The notes under the pieces: generated by a model
Seen by the model: the letters and a program-made list of their open reading frames with translations, nothing else
What the model was told of the DNA's origin: nothing
Database searches by the model: none
In this document: positions 57,240 to 64,000 of the stretch, piece after piece
How the letters are laid out: every line of letters begins with the position of its first letter
How positions within the stretch are numbered: the first letter of the stretch is position 1
Source of the DNA: Pseudomonas syringae pv. cilantro
Lineage (GTDB): Bacteria > Pseudomonadota > Gammaproteobacteria > Pseudomonadales > Pseudomonadaceae
DNA length: 64,000 bases
Assembly: GCF_001293775.1 (NCBI RefSeq)
Contig: NZ_LGLN01000077.1
Location: forward strand, 66,807-130,806
Reading direction: 5' to 3'
Position numbers and translations under genes: made by a program

Positions 57240-58610
57240 TTGGATTTATCGTCTGCTGCCTGGGTGCTTCACGACACCTGGCTGATCATCTGCTGCCTGA
57301 TTGCCATTGCCACGATCATCGTGTTGATCAGCGCGACCAGGCTTCCGCCTTTTCTGTCGATTCTGGTAGGTACGTTCATTGCCGGGATAGGCGCAGGCTT
57401 ACCGGCTGAGTCGGTTGCAAAAGCCTTCAGCAAAGGCGCTGGTGCCATTCTTGGCGAGGCCGGAATCATCATCGCCCTGGGCGCGATGCTCGGGGCGTTG
57501 ATGGCCGAGTCGGGGGCGGCGGATCGCATTGCCTCTACCTTGCTCAAACTGGGCAAAGGCCGGATGCTGCCGTGGATCATGGCGCTGGTCGCGATGGTCA
57601 TCGGCCTGCCGCTGTTCTTTGAAGTCGGCCTGGTCCTGATGGTGCCGATCATCTTCGTCATGGCGCGTCAGTCCGGGCAGCCGCTGCTGAAAATCGCCAT
57701 TCCGGCACTGGCGGGCATGACCACCCTGCATGCGCTGATGCCGCCTCATCCCGGACCGCTGATTGCCGTCAGTGCGCTGCACGCGGATTTGGGGCTGACC
57801 ATGCTGCTGGGGCTGTGCATCGCTGTGCCCGCGGTGATTCTCGCCGGTCCCCTGTATGGCAACTGGTTGTCCGGGCGCATGCACATCGAACAGCCTGCCG
57901 AGCTGGGCGAGTTGTTCAGCGCCAAGCCTGAAGCCAGCCGTCAGCCAGGGTTCGGCGTATCGTTGCTGATCATCCTGCTGCCAGTGATTCTCATGCTCGG
58001 CAGCACCCTGGCCAAGGTCGCCCTGGAACCCGAAAGCACTGTTGCGCTGACCTTGGAGTTTCTCGGCGAGCCGCTGGTGGCTCTGGGCATCGCAGTATTG
58101 GCGGCAACCGTTTGCCTGGGCTGGGCCAATGGCCTGTCTCGTGAGCATGTTGGCGCAACGCTGCGTAAAAGCCTGGCACCGATTGCCGTGCTGTTGCTGA
58201 CCATCGGCGCAGGCGGTGGTCTGAAGCAAACGCTGCTGGATGCCGGGGTCAGCCAGACCATCAGCAAAGTGGCGGAAGGCGCGCACATGCCTTATCTGCT
58301 GCTCGCCTGGCTGATTGCCGTGGCCCTGCGCCAGGCCACCGGTTCAGCCACCGTGGCAACGACCACGACGGCGGGTATTCTCGCGCCCATGATGGCCGGT
58401 CTGGCGCCGGTGCAGGCGTCGCTGATTGCGCTGGTGATCGGTGCGGGCTCGGTGTTTTTCTGCCACGTCAACGACGCCGGCTTCTGGATGGTCCGCGAAT
58501 ACTTCGGTCTGCAGTTGAAACAAACGCTCTGGGTGTGGTCGGTGTTGCAGACCATCGTCTCGCTGGTCGGGCTGATCGGCACGTCATTGTTATGGCACTG
58601 GTTGACGTGA
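57240..58610 (+). CDS. gntP: Gluconate:H+ symporter, GntP family
   Basis: A 456-residue transporter with about twelve to fourteen membrane segments. GntP family features include LPPFLSILVGTFIAGIGAG near residue 38, GEAGIIIALGAMLGALMAESGAA, and the re-entrant MPPHPGPLIAVSALHADLG. It takes up gluconate or a related aldonate. The start is TTG, with AGGGGACC 7-8 bp upstream; no ATG is near. No gluconate kinase lies beside it here. It is followed by about 720 bp of gene debris. Confidence 0.9.
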   Translation: MDLSSAAWVLHDTWLIICCLIAIATIIVLISATRLPPFLSILVGTFIAGIGAGLPAESVAKAFSKGAGAILGEAGIIIALGAMLGALMAESGAADRIASTLLKLGKGRMLPWIMALVAMVIGLPLFFEVGLVLMVPIIFVMARQSGQPLLKIAIPALAGMTTLHALMPPHPGPLIAVSALHADLGLTMLLGLCIAVPAVILAGPLYGNWLSGRMHIEQPAELGELFSAKPEASRQPGFGVSLLIILLPVILMLGSTLAKVALEPESTVALTLEFLGEPLVALGIAVLAATVCLGWANGLSREHVGATLRKSLAPIAVLLLTIGAGGGLKQTLLDAGVSQTISKVAEGAHMPYLLLAWLIAVALRQATGSATVATTTTAGILAPMMAGLAPVQASLIALVIGAGSVFFCHVNDAGFWMVREYFGLQLKQTLWVWSVLQTIVSLVGLIGTSLLWHWLT

Positions 58611-58695
58611 AACGCAGCGGTTTGCCTGGTGCCCTACGCAAGTAGCGGCGCAGTTGAACCGCTCTAGTCTGGCCTGGCTCGGTAAGCCGGGACGC

Positions 58696-58908
58696 TCAGG
58701 CACTGCATTCGGCAGCCGATCTGATAATGCGCAACAGCGCCTCTGATCGCATCGGCCTGTTCAACAGATAACCCTGTTCTGCCGTTATATCCAGATTGAG
58801 TGTTCGCCCCAGAGACAGGATGCTGCACGAGATGAAAATGTCCTGGCCTTCGATCTGCAATGCCGTGTGCAATTGACTGACGATACGTTCAGGTGTGACG
58901 CATGTCAC
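58696..58908 (-). pseudogene. GGDEF-EAL protein remnant
   Basis: A 70-residue open frame that joins two pieces: PERIVSQLHTALQIEGQDIFISCSI, which looks like the end of a GGDEF domain, followed without gap by LSLGRTLNLDITAE and QGYLLNRPMRSEALLRII, which is the end of an EAL phosphodiesterase domain (normally E-G-x-Q-G-Y-L-F-S-R-P). Roughly 250 residues between are missing, including the catalytic EAL motif. The fragment could still be translated but not be enzymatically active. Confidence 0.75.
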
Positions 58909-59027
58909 GATCCGTCAAGTAACCTTATGACTTGCGTTGCTATTGCATTTTTGCAGACAGCGCTGGCAGAATTTTGCTGTGCTCATCATGGGTAACCAGT
59001 GCGCGGTTTTGTGAAGTGTCGAAGTAA

Positions 59028-59333
59028 GGATTTTCGGGCTATCTCAATATCAACCGTGTTGCAATTCGTGTTAAGGACGGGGGGCATAACGTCACACCGG
59101 ACAAGGTACGTGCACGTTATTACAGATGCTTGGCACTGCTTCCTGAGGCAATTCAAGCAACGAGTCGGGCGTATTTGTTTGACAATTCAAGGGCTAAAGC
59201 TGAGCTAGAAGCAGAAATCACCGATGCGTCAGATGTTGAATACACATTCAACGAGGTGCCGGAATGGTGCAGCGTTGCAATTGAAGCGCTTGAAAAGCTT
59301 GTGCACTATGCACCTTGGATGCATAACGTCTAA
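59028..59333 (+). pseudogene. Zeta-toxin-like ATPase remnant, C-terminal part
   Basis: In one frame from 59028, directly after a stop, the sequence reads INRVAIRVKDGGHNVTPDKV, then RARYYRCLALLPEAI and RAYLFDNS. This is the C-terminal half of the zeta-toxin/predicted ABC-type ATPase family (COG4185), which normally begins with a Walker A motif. The N-terminal half with the P-loop is absent here and no start codon suits the frame, except ATG 59130 inside it. The tail overlaps the NUDIX gene by 4 bp. The region 58909-59027 shows nothing else. Confidence 0.7.
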
Positions 59334-59794
59334 AACAGCTTCTGCCCCCAAACCCCCGCATCCTCGAGCATTTGTGAAAGGCTGTCTGGCCATACGATTT
59401 CTTCTGTAGATTTCAGCTCGTTAGCGGACCACCAACGATGCTCCGCCATGACCTGAGTTTCCTGCCAAGTCCATTCTGACCGAGAGAGCGCCTCACTCTC
59501 GGCATGCACAACGTAGTATCGCTCAACTGCGAGCACGGTTTCGCCGCTGGGAAGCAGCATCGGGAAACTTCTGTCGGCAATGTGTTCAGCGACCGAGCTG
59601 ACCCGGATACCGGTTTCTTCGCGCAGTTCACGCATGGCAGCGGCCTCAAAAGTTTCGCCGTCTTCGACGCCACCGCCAGGCGTTGCCCAATAGTTTTTGC
59701 CGGCCAGCGCACCCTCTTTATGCTGAAATCTGAACAGCAATACTGCTCGTGACGGGCTGATTACCAGCAATCGTGCGGATTTTCGCTCACGCAT
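59330..59794 (-). CDS. NUDIX hydrolase
   Basis: A 154-residue pyrophosphohydrolase. The Nudix box reads GGGVEDGETFEAAAMRELREETGI, given here in its two parts GGGVEDGE and RELREETGI, with all catalytic glutamates present. Substrate is unknown; the family cleaves nucleoside diphosphates linked to another group. It is alone in the leftward direction, next to the zeta-toxin-like remnant. Confidence 0.9.
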   Translation of the reverse strand: MRERKSARLLVISPSRAVLLFRFQHKEGALAGKNYWATPGGGVEDGETFEAAAMRELREETGIRVSSVAEHIADRSFPMLLPSGETVLAVERYYVVHAESEALSRSEWTWQETQVMAEHRWWSANELKSTEEIVWPDSLSQMLEDAGVWGQKLF

Positions 59795-59836
59795 TTGTCT
59801 GTCCTCCGCGAAGTTGAGCGTCTATGCACTCAGTCA

Positions 59837-60523
59837 TCAAGCCTCATGCCGCCTTCGCGCATCGGTGAGCATGGAGATCGTCAGTTTGCGCACTTCCAGT
59901 TTGCTGATTTCCACGTGTGAGCGTAACAGCAACAACGCCTCATCCCGTTTGCGCGCCTGCAATGCGTTGAGGATGGCGGCGTGTTCGAGGTAGGTGTGTT
60001 CGATGCGGGCGCTTTTGAAGAAGTCGAGGCGTCTGACGATGCGGATGCGTTCGGTGACCTCCTGGTGAACCCGGGCCATTTCCAGGTTGCCTGAGGCCGC
60101 CACCAATTGCGTGTGAAACTGTTCATCGAGGTCGGCAACGATTTGCATATCGACCTGCCTGCGCTCGGGAGCGATCAGCCAGTGTGCGCGCAGGATATTG
60201 AGCTCCGGATGCACGTCGGAGGAGGCGCAGATACGTTCGATCGCCGCGCATTCAAGCACGATGCGCAGGTCGTAGAGTTGATCGATCTGGTTGAAATCCA
60301 GCGGTCTGACTGACCAGCCGCGCCGGAACTCTACGTCCAGATAGCCTTCGCGTTGCAGGCGATAGAGCGCATCACGTATCGGGGTTCGCGAGACTTGATA
60401 ACGATCTGCCAACTGGGTTTCGGTAAACCGGTCGTAAGGCAGCAGATAAAAGTCGAAAATCTCCTGCTTGAGCCGGCGATAGACGTCTTCTGCCAGCGCG
60501 TTGGTGGTGTTCGGGGGATTCAA
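59837..60523 (-). CDS. GntR/FCD-type transcriptional regulator
   Basis: A 228-residue regulator with a winged helix at about residues 10-75 (LADRYQVSRTPIRDALYRLQREGYLDV) and an all-helical FCD ligand domain at about 85-215 (LYDLRIVLECAAIERI, EQFHTQLVAASGN). In this subfamily ligands are often small organic acids or amides. Its start overlaps the end of the DUF3225 gene (ATGA), making it the last gene of the hydrolase operon, where it is probably an autogenous regulator. Confidence 0.9.
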   Translation of the reverse strand: MNPPNTTNALAEDVYRRLKQEIFDFYLLPYDRFTETQLADRYQVSRTPIRDALYRLQREGYLDVEFRRGWSVRPLDFNQIDQLYDLRIVLECAAIERICASSDVHPELNILRAHWLIAPERRQVDMQIVADLDEQFHTQLVAASGNLEMARVHQEVTERIRIVRRLDFFKSARIEHTYLEHAAILNALQARKRDEALLLLRSHVEISKLEVRKLTISMLTDARRRHEA

Positions 60524-60915
60524 GGGCGTGGCTCCAGGCTGCTCAGGTCAATGCTGACATGTGCGGCAACGACTTTCCAGCCGCCCTCAAGGCGAGCCCA
60601 GGTCTGCATTTGTCGTCCCAGACGTTGAGTCACGCCATCGTGGAATTCGGTACTGACGGTGGCGAAGTCTTCGCCAAAGGTGCTGATCACGGTACGCAAC
60701 AACGTGCGGCCCGGCCCGACCGGCTGACACTGGCGTCGATAGCGCGCAATGGTGTCGGCGCCGTGCAGGTTCTCCGCGACGCCGTAGCGAACGGTCTGTT
60801 CGGAATTCCAGAAGTAGGCATCCAGTGTGGCCAGTTCATTGGCCAGCAGGGCGCGTTCGTAGTCGTTGAAGGCGTGGGTCACTTCGGCGACCACATGGGG
60901 AAGGTTGATGTCCAT
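60520..60915 (-). CDS. DUF3225 (AtzH/HpxZ-like) protein
   Basis: A 131-residue NTF2-like protein. The pattern HAFNDYERALLANELATLDAYFW, VRYGVAENLHGADTIARYR and TWARLEGGWKVVAAHVS follows the DUF3225 family, which includes HpxZ of oxalurate catabolism and AtzH of the cyanuric-acid amidase system. These assist amidohydrolases. It overlaps the hydrolase upstream and the GntR gene downstream, suggesting a shared pathway of N-carbamoyl or ureide compounds. Confidence 0.85.
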   Translation of the reverse strand: MDINLPHVVAEVTHAFNDYERALLANELATLDAYFWNSEQTVRYGVAENLHGADTIARYRRQCQPVGPGRTLLRTVISTFGEDFATVSTEFHDGVTQRLGRQMQTWARLEGGWKVVAAHVSIDLSSLEPRP

Positions 60916-61592
60916 TACTGCGTACTCCTTGTGTGCAGGGCCAGTTGCAGGTCGGCGAGCGAGGCAACCCGCCCGACAATCGCACCTTGCGCGGTGATCA
61001 TGTCCAGGGTGGCCTGTTTGAACGCGGGGAAATAGCTTTCGGTGGCGTCTTCGAGCAGCAGGCAGCGATAACCCCGGTCATTGGCCTCGCGCATGCTGGT
61101 CTGCACGCAGACTTCGGTGGTGACGCCGGCAAAAATCAGGTAGGTGATGCCCGCTTCGGCGAGCTTGGCGTGCAGATCGGTGGCGAAAAACATGCCTTTG
61201 CCGGGCTTGTCGATGATCCATTCACCGGCAATGGGCGTCAGCGCGTCGATGATCTGATTGCCGGGCTCGCCGCGAACCAGAATGCGCCCCATCGGCCCCG
61301 GATCGCCAATGCGCAGCCCCGGTGAACCGTGCTCGAGTTTGGCTTGCGGGCAGTCGGCCAGGTCCGGGTGGTGAGATTCGCGGGTATGAATCACTGCAAG
61401 ACCCTGGTCGCGAGCCAGCGCCAGCAGTTGCCGCACGGCGGGCACGATGGCTTGCAGAGGCGCGACATCGTTGCCCAGCGCGGCCCCGAACCCGCCGGGT
61501 TCCAGAAAATCGCGCTGCATGTCGATGATCACCACCGCTGTACGCGAGGGCTCGAAGAGGAAGGCGGAAGGGCGCGCTTGCAGGCTGATCAT
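60915..61592 (-). CDS. Isochorismatase-like cysteine hydrolase 2
   Basis: A 225-residue cysteine hydrolase. The catalytic triad should be D24 ([10 protein letters not shown]), a lysine in [10 protein letters not shown] and C162 ([10 protein letters not shown]). It is clearly paralogous to the hydrolase encoded at 63.1 kb, sharing [13 protein letters not shown] and the R-E-A-N-D-R-G block. Likely substrates are biuret, ureidoacrylate or other amides; the sequence does not say which. It overlaps the ABC ATPase gene by 4 bp. Confidence 0.88.
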   Translation of the reverse strand: MISLQARPSAFLFEPSRTAVVIIDMQRDFLEPGGFGAALGNDVAPLQAIVPAVRQLLALARDQGLAVIHTRESHHPDLADCPQAKLEHGSPGLRIGDPGPMGRILVRGEPGNQIIDALTPIAGEWIIDKPGKGMFFATDLHAKLAEAGITYLIFAGVTTEVCVQTSMREANDRGYRCLLLEDATESYFPAFKQATLDMITAQGAIVGRVASLADLQLALHTRSTQ

Positions 61593-63130
61593 GGCAACGC
61601 CTCCGAATGCTGTTCGGCACCGGCCATGTGCCGACCCAGCTCGGTGCGGTCGGCGGTCGCTGCGGGGGATGCAAAAACCAGCTCGCCGTCATGAATGACC
61701 ACGATGCGGTCGGCCCGGCTCAGCAGTTCGTCGAGGTCTTCACTGAGCAGCAGAACCGCTGTGCCGTTGTTGCGCGCATCGATCAGGCGCTGGTGGATCA
61801 GCGCCACACTGGCAAAGTCCAGGCCGAAGACCGGGTTGGCGACGATCAGCACGGCGACGTCACGAGTCAGTTCGCGGGCCAGCACGGCGCGCTGCACGTT
61901 GCCGCCCGACAGGGTGCCGATCGGCCGGTTCGGGTCGTTGGGCGAAACCTGAAACTGCTCGATCAGTGTTTTTGCCTGCGCGCCAATGGCACGACGATCG
62001 AGACGCCAGCCCTGACGGCACAAAGGCGGCTGGTCGAAGTTGCGCAGGGCCAGATTGTCAGCGACGCTGAAACCGCCAATACAGCCATTGCGCAAGGGTT
62101 CTTCCGGCAGACTGAACACCCGCAAGCGCTGCATCTGTTCGCGCCGGGCGTGGTAAGGCTGGCCGTCGACCGAGATTTTTCCTGCGCTGAACGGTCGTTG
62201 GCCGAGCAGTGCTTCGGTGAGTTCGCGTTGCCCGTTACCGGAGATGCCCGCAATCCCGACAATTTCCCCCGGATGCACCGCCAGCGAAAGGTTCTTCACC
62301 GCCAGCGTTCCCTTGTCGCCCGGCACGTCCAGGTTTTCTACCTGCAATTGCGGCGCGCTGGCCGCCGATAGCGGGCGCTCAGTGCTGACGCTGCGCAACT
62401 GCGCTTCGCCCATCATCCAGGCGGCCATCTGCTGAGTGCTGGTGTCGGCCACGGCTGCCGTGCCCACCCAGCGACCCTTGCGCAACACGGTAACGTCGTC
62501 GGCGTAGGTGCTGACCTCGCGAAACTTGTGGGTAATCATCAGCACGGTCAATTCGCCACGGTGCGCCATCGCCTGCATCAGGCCTAGCACTTCATCGGCT
62601 TCCTGGGGCGTGAGCACCGAGGTGGGCTCGTCGAGAATGACCAGCCGCCGCTGCAGATACAGCTGTTTAAGGATTTCCAGTTTCTGTTTTTCACCGGCGG
62701 CCAGGCTGCTGACCGGGCGATGGATGTCGAGCCGCAAGGGCATGTCCGCCATGAACGCTTCGAGGCGCTCGTGCTCGGCGGCCCAGTTGATCCGCCACGG
62801 CAGATCACCCCGCGACAGCACCAGGTTTTCCGCAACGCTCAGGCCCGGCGCGACGGTGAAGTGCTGATAGACCATGCCGATCTGCAACTGATGCGAGTCG
62901 CGCGGTGTGCGAATCGCATGCTCGCGGTTGTTGATCAGAATGCTGCCTGATTGCAACGGGCTGTAGCCAATGATGCCTTTGACCAGCGTGCTTTTGCCCG
63001 CACCGTTTTCGCCGAGCAGGGCGTGCACGGTGCCGGCGCGGACCTTGAACGACACCTCGTCCAGCGCCCGAAACGTCCCGAAATGTTTGCTGGCACCGAT
63101 CGTTTCCAGGCTCGCGGCGCGCATGCTCAT
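61589..63130 (-). CDS. ABC transporter ATPase, nucleoside/BMP type
   Basis: A 513-residue double ATPase (two NBDs in one chain, like RbsA and the BmpE/NupO group). NBD 1 has Walker [10 protein letters not shown] (residues 40-48) and Walker B in [18 protein letters not shown] 2 has the signature [18 protein letters not shown] and a degenerate Walker B reading VANPVFGLD, as usual for this branch. It would energise uptake of a nucleoside, nucleobase-like or ureide compound. The start at 63130 overlaps the stop of the upstream hydrolase (ATGA). No permease or binding-protein gene is seen inside the window; they may lie beyond the right edge. Confidence 0.88.
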   Translation of the reverse strand: MSMRAASLETIGASKHFGTFRALDEVSFKVRAGTVHALLGENGAGKSTLVKGIIGYSPLQSGSILINNREHAIRTPRDSHQLQIGMVYQHFTVAPGLSVAENLVLSRGDLPWRINWAAEHERLEAFMADMPLRLDIHRPVSSLAAGEKQKLEILKQLYLQRRLVILDEPTSVLTPQEADEVLGLMQAMAHRGELTVLMITHKFREVSTYADDVTVLRKGRWVGTAAVADTSTQQMAAWMMGEAQLRSVSTERPLSAASAPQLQVENLDVPGDKGTLAVKNLSLAVHPGEIVGIAGISGNGQRELTEALLGQRPFSAGKISVDGQPYHARREQMQRLRVFSLPEEPLRNGCIGGFSVADNLALRNFDQPPLCRQGWRLDRRAIGAQAKTLIEQFQVSPNDPNRPIGTLSGGNVQRAVLARELTRDVAVLIVANPVFGLDFASVALIHQRLIDARNNGTAVLLLSEDLDELLSRADRIVVIHDGELVFASPAATADRTELGRHMAGAEQHSEALP

Positions 63131-63813
63131 GCCTCCAGTAGATCGCGAAGCAGCGACGAATGACCGACGGCGCCGAACACGCCGCCCTGCATCTTGACCA
63201 TGCTCAGCGCCGCCGCGTGATTGCCCGGATCGGTGGCGCCGCAGCAATCTTCGAGCAGCAGGCATTCAAAGCCGCGGTCGTTGGCTTCGCGCATCGTAGT
63301 GTGCACGCAGACGTCGGTGGTGATGCCGGTCAGGATCAGGTTATCGATGCCGCGCGTGCGCAGGATCAGCTCCAGATCGGTGGCGCAGAACGAGCCTTTG
63401 CCGGGTTTGTCGATGATGATTTCGCCGGGCAGCGGGGCCAGCTCGTCGATGATTTCCCAGCCCGGTTCGCCGCGCACCAGAATCTTGCCGCACGGGCCCG
63501 GATCGCCGATCCCTGCGCCGATACGCTGCGAGCGCCAGCGTTTGTTGGCCGGCAGGTCGCTGAGGTCCGGGCGATGCCCCTCGCGGGTGTGAATGATGGT
63601 GAAGCCGAGCGGACGCATCACCGTCAGCAGCGCCTTGATCGGTTCGATAGGCGCACGGGTCAGCGCCAGGTCATAGCCCATGCTGTCGACGTAGCCACCG
63701 ACGCCGCAAAAGTCGGTCTGCATGTCGATCACGATCAACGCCGTGTTGTGCGCGTGCAACTGGCCGTTCCATGGCCAGGGGTAGGGCTGCGACGCAATAT
63801 GACGTTCACTCAT
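63127..63813 (-). CDS. Isochorismatase-like cysteine hydrolase 1
   Basis: A 228-residue cysteine hydrolase with D30 ([11 protein letters not shown]), the lysine in [10 protein letters not shown] and C169 ([10 protein letters not shown]). Sequence style is close to biuret amidohydrolases, triuret hydrolase and RutB-type ureidoacrylate amidohydrolases. It has an N-terminal extension [19 protein letters not shown], also typical of that group. It precedes the ABC ATPase and follows the partial gene at the right edge. Substrate not determined. Confidence 0.88.
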   Translation of the reverse strand: MSERHIASQPYPWPWNGQLHAHNTALIVIDMQTDFCGVGGYVDSMGYDLALTRAPIEPIKALLTVMRPLGFTIIHTREGHRPDLSDLPANKRWRSQRIGAGIGDPGPCGKILVRGEPGWEIIDELAPLPGEIIIDKPGKGSFCATDLELILRTRGIDNLILTGITTDVCVHTTMREANDRGFECLLLEDCCGATDPGNHAAALSMVKMQGGVFGAVGHSSLLRDLLEA

Positions 63814-63817
63814 GGCG

Positions 63818-64000
63818 TTACTCCTTCCAGCTGCCGGGCGTGGGTTTGAAGTCGCGTTCGGGCGCGGCGAAACCGCACGAGCTGCCGTCGGTGTGCACCA
63901 CGTCGTTCTCCCAGGGCAAGCGGTACAGGCCAGCGGTCAGGTCGTGCATGTACGTGTAAGGGCAATCGCGTGCGCCGCCCTTGACCGCCACATAACCGCG
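63818..64000 (-). CDS. Partial unidentified gene, C-terminal end
   Basis: The last 60 residues and stop of a protein that begins outside the window. It ends [19 protein letters not shown], then [20 protein letters not shown] and GSWKE. No family is recognised by me. The short gap (4 bp) to the next gene shows it is in the same operon as the two cysteine hydrolases. Confidence 0.6.
   Translation of the reverse strand, partial: RGYVAVKGGARDCPYTYMHDLTAGLYRLPWENDVVHTDGSSCGFAAPERDFKPTPGSWKE

Overview
The window reads as chromosome of a fluorescent pseudomonad, most likely the Pseudomonas syringae group. Three things point there: the Entner-Doudoroff gene order (gap, edd-glk-gltR-gtrS, gtsABCD-oprB, mutarotase, hexR, zwf-pgl-eda), GC-rich codon use, and Pseudomonas-type REP palindromes. 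No rRNA, tRNA, prophage, CRISPR array or intact insertion sequence was seen.

Layout. 1-1.5 kb: two small genes, then what looks like the scar of a lost Fur-controlled haem-uptake locus (pieces of an ECF sigma factor, a FecR-like protein and a haem oxygenase next to a Fur box). 1.6-19.1 kb: glucose uptake and catabolism. OprB and GtsABCD bring glucose in, Glk phosphorylates it, Zwf-Pgl-Edd-Eda cleave it, and GapA takes the triose onward. HexR and the GltR/GtrS two-component pair regulate it, with good HexR operators between gapA and edd and a weaker one before zwf. The mutarotase gene is frameshifted. 19.2-27.3 kb: small proteins, a diguanylate cyclase, and an MFP-RND efflux operon whose own two-component regulator genes are wrecked. 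27.6-34.2 kb: a chaperone-usher fimbrial operon (small pilin-like protein, major pilin, chaperone, usher, second chaperone, adhesin). 34.2-37.3 kb: YkgJ-type cysteine-cluster protein, acetyltransferase, CheV, and an unusual nested palindrome. 37.4-43.3 kb: dsbB and the cytochrome bo3 oxidase operon cyoABCDE. 43.4-49.8 kb: ilvE, an unknown protein, a chemoreceptor, a PheC-like periplasmic dehydratase, and an ArsR-type regulator beside an alcohol dehydrogenase, the two sharing a repeated operator. 50-58.6 kb: a run of exported enzymes (SodC, Tat-type carbonic anhydrase, M20 dipeptidase, cupin, SMP-30 lactonase), a second diguanylate cyclase and a GntP gluconate permease. 58.7-59.3 kb: gene debris (GGDEF-EAL remnant, zeta-toxin-like ATPase remnant). 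59.3-64 kb: a NUDIX gene, then a tightly overlapping minus-strand operon with two paralogous cysteine hydrolases, an ABC ATPase of the nucleoside/BMP type, a DUF3225 protein and a GntR regulator. It is probably a ureide, amide or nucleobase-derived nitrogen pathway and runs off the right edge.

The least explained items are the amidohydrolase operon, the nested palindrome at 37.2 kb, the duplicated 26-bp operator around the ArsR gene, the minimal pilin, and several pseudogene scars showing recent gene loss. No clearly new multi-gene system could be demonstrated from sequence alone.
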